Shown here one piece after another: positions 62,865 through 64,000 of a stretch of 64,000 bases of DNA; within the stretch, counting starts at the first letter, position 1, and each line of letters opens with the position of its first letter. The position numbers and the translations under genes are program-made. Location of the stretch: NCBI GenBank assembly GCA_024229395.1, contig JAAESM010000016.1:1-64000 (forward strand), in the 5' to 3' direction. This stretch comes from Planctomycetota bacterium. GTDB lineage: Bacteria; Planctomycetota; UBA1135. The notes under the pieces are model-generated. The model searched no databases. It was not told where the DNA came from and worked only from the letters and a program-made list of their open reading frames with translations.

Positions 62865-63433
62865 GGAGTGGAACGGTTTTGCTGAGACTTCCAGTCCTCA
62901 GCCACAGATAACGCTTTTGCCGAGCGATCAAGCAACTCAAAAAGGTCGCCGGCCTGCACCTGGCCAGGCTCCAAAACACGCAGGTACCAACCGGTCAAAG
63001 CACGACGTCCCATCTGCGCAGCCAGTTGCGGTTCGCCCCAAACCTTGTTCAATGTCGAGCAAGGTTGGCGCGGCTTGGTGATCTCCACCACTGCCGTACC
63101 GATGCGGTAACGATCACCAAGGTAAGCACTCTCTTCGGTCTGACCAGCGACGGTGAAGTTTTCACCGAAACTACCGTAAGGGAAGTGGTCCTCATTCAAG
63201 CCCAGGTGCTCGCGCCACCATTGGTAATGCTCTTGCGGATAGACACAAACAGCCTGATCGATCAAGCCGTGATGGACCAGATCCGCGCAGCCGTCGCCCG
63301 CCAAGGCACGCGGCCCGAGAGCAATACGCTCCGTCACCGGCTGCTTGGCCAATGCGGTACGCAGCGGACCGTTTGGGGTCTGTACCTGACAAGGAATCGC
63401 GACCTGCAGGGACAGGAGGCTAGGAACCAACAT
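62861..63433 (-). CDS. MOSC domain protein (YiiM-like)
   Basis: The ATG at 63433 (MLVPSLLSL) gives 190 residues. The MOSC pattern is visible: ALAGDGCADLVHHGLIDQAVCVYPQEHYQWW, FPYGSFGENFTVAG and the conserved Cys in ITKPRQPCSTLNKVWG. MOSC proteins bind molybdenum cofactor or sulfur carriers; YiiM reduces N-hydroxylated compounds with its cofactor. The segment ALTGWYLRVLEPGQVQAGD closes the domain. It lies in one operon with SLC13 (4-base overlap) and is divergent from the dehydrogenase. Confidence 0.88.
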   Translation of the reverse strand: MLVPSLLSLQVAIPCQVQTPNGPLRTALAKQPVTERIALGPRALAGDGCADLVHHGLIDQAVCVYPQEHYQWWREHLGLNEDHFPYGSFGENFTVAGQTEESAYLGDRYRIGTAVVEITKPRQPCSTLNKVWGEPQLAAQMGRRALTGWYLRVLEPGQVQAGDLFELLDRSAKALSVAEDWKSQQNRSTP

Positions 63434-63456
63434 GCCCAAGACTATAGGATTGTCGC

Positions 63457-64000
63457 ATGACAAATACCCGCTCCGTGTTGGTCACTGGTGCTTCCACCGG
63501 CATTGGCCGCGCCATAGCGACCGATCTGGCCACAGTTGGGATGCAAGTTTTTGGCACCGTGCGCCGCAAGGAAGACGCCAAAGCGTTGACCAGCGCCACT
63601 CCAGAAGGTGCTGAGCCGATCATCGCTCTGATGATGGATGTTCAAGACACCACATCGGTGCGGGCGGCGGCGGCCAAGGTGGAAGAGCACCTCGGCGAGG
63701 GTGGTTTGTGGGGCCTGGTCAATAACGCTGGCATTTCGGTGGCCAGTCCCCTGGAGTATGTGTCAGAAGAGGCCTTTCAATTGCAAATGGATGTCAACCT
63801 GACCGGTGTTTTACGTTGCGTGCAGGCTTTCATGCCACTGCTCAAGCGCTGCAGCGGGCGCATCGTGAATATCTCATCGATGAGCGGCCGCGTGGCCTTC
63901 CCCATGGTCGGCGCCTACTGCACCAGCAAGCACGCGCTCGAGGGACTCAGTGATGCACTGCGCCTGGAGCTTGGCGTGCATGGCATGGAGGTCTCGATCA
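63457..64000 (+). CDS. Short-chain dehydrogenase/reductase (3' end cut by window)
   Basis: The first 181 codons are in the window. The NAD(P) motif is VLVTGASTGIGRAIA, with NNAG in WGLVNNAGISVASP. The catalytic Ser is in IVNISSMSGRV and the Tyr-x-x-x-Lys in AYCTSKHALEGLSDALRLEL; note that the pair reads Y-C-T-S-K. This is a classical SDR. The substrate cannot be told. The promoter lies in the 23-bp gap shared with the divergent MOSC gene or inside its start. Confidence 0.9.
   Translation, partial: MTNTRSVLVTGASTGIGRAIATDLATVGMQVFGTVRRKEDAKALTSATPEGAEPIIALMMDVQDTTSVRAAAAKVEEHLGEGGLWGLVNNAGISVASPLEYVSEEAFQLQMDVNLTGVLRCVQAFMPLLKRCSGRIVNISSMSGRVAFPMVGAYCTSKHALEGLSDALRLELGVHGMEVSI

Overview
The window is a dense, ordinary-looking chromosome segment: about 58 protein genes, three tRNA genes, one riboswitch, and no insertion sequence, prophage, CRISPR array or rRNA. 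The best fit for the host is a Planctomycetota bacterium, possibly from the Poly30/Saltatorellus-like group. This is an inference. It rests on small secreted proteins with a C-terminal Ig-like tail, a histone H1-like KKVAK repeat protein, carboxypeptidase-regulatory-like anchored proteins, sulfatase/alkaline-phosphatase superfamily proteins, weak or absent Shine-Dalgarno sites, and a Pus10-type pseudouridine synthase that is rare in bacteria. Kdo synthesis, TatC, Lgt and AnmK show a Gram-negative type of envelope.

Region 1 (1-10915) looks like extracellular polysaccharide or sulfonucleotide metabolism. A minus-strand operon (RHH regulator, sat, sulfatase-like protein, cysC) is followed by a type I phosphodiesterase-like protein cut by the window edge. 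Repeated dyads upstream of the RHH gene look like its operators. On the plus strand there are three lipoproteins of one style around an MBOAT O-acyltransferase and its SGNH partner. A second, large phosphodiesterase-like protein points back towards them.

Region 2 (10964-16753) holds an anchored regulatory-like domain protein, a MATE exporter, a FabZ-like dehydratase, a THUMP-less Pus10 homologue, lgt and an RNase HII-like protein. Region 3 (16805-24148) holds a Fur-controlled operon (fur, ABC ATPase, two ABC-2 permeases), a Tex-like RNA-binding protein with an RGG tail, and a secreted protein. Region 4 (24297-34078) has fusA, thrB, a PtsI-like enzyme, tRNA-Pro, tRNA-Thr, a secreted TPR/HEAT protein with a degenerate receiver-like domain, anmK and a LysM protein. 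Region 5 (34174-40707) has a Kdo-kinase-like protein, an isoprenylcysteine-methyltransferase-like protein, a lipoprotein, and the cluster kdsB-pyrG-DUF1844-metG.

Region 6 (40871-42235) pairs HU with the H1-like protein, next to rpmB. Region 7 (42317-50653) is the clearest functional unit. A glycine riboswitch with an intrinsic terminator sits in front of gcvT-gcvH-gcvPA-gcvPB-lipM-thyA-folA and a GNAT/aminotransferase fusion, mostly with overlapping stop and start codons. Glycine cleavage supplies methylene-tetrahydrofolate, ThyA spends it, and DHFR regenerates the folate. LipM supplies the octanoyl precursor of the lipoyl group on GcvH.

Region 8 (50774-64000) holds a secreted C-type-lectin-like protein, tRNA-Gln, cinA, tatC, a coiled-coil membrane protein of unknown role, coaE, rho, a glycosyltransferase, trxB, a GGQ-domain protein, an SLC13-type anion transporter with TrkA-C domains, a MOSC protein and the start of a short-chain dehydrogenase.
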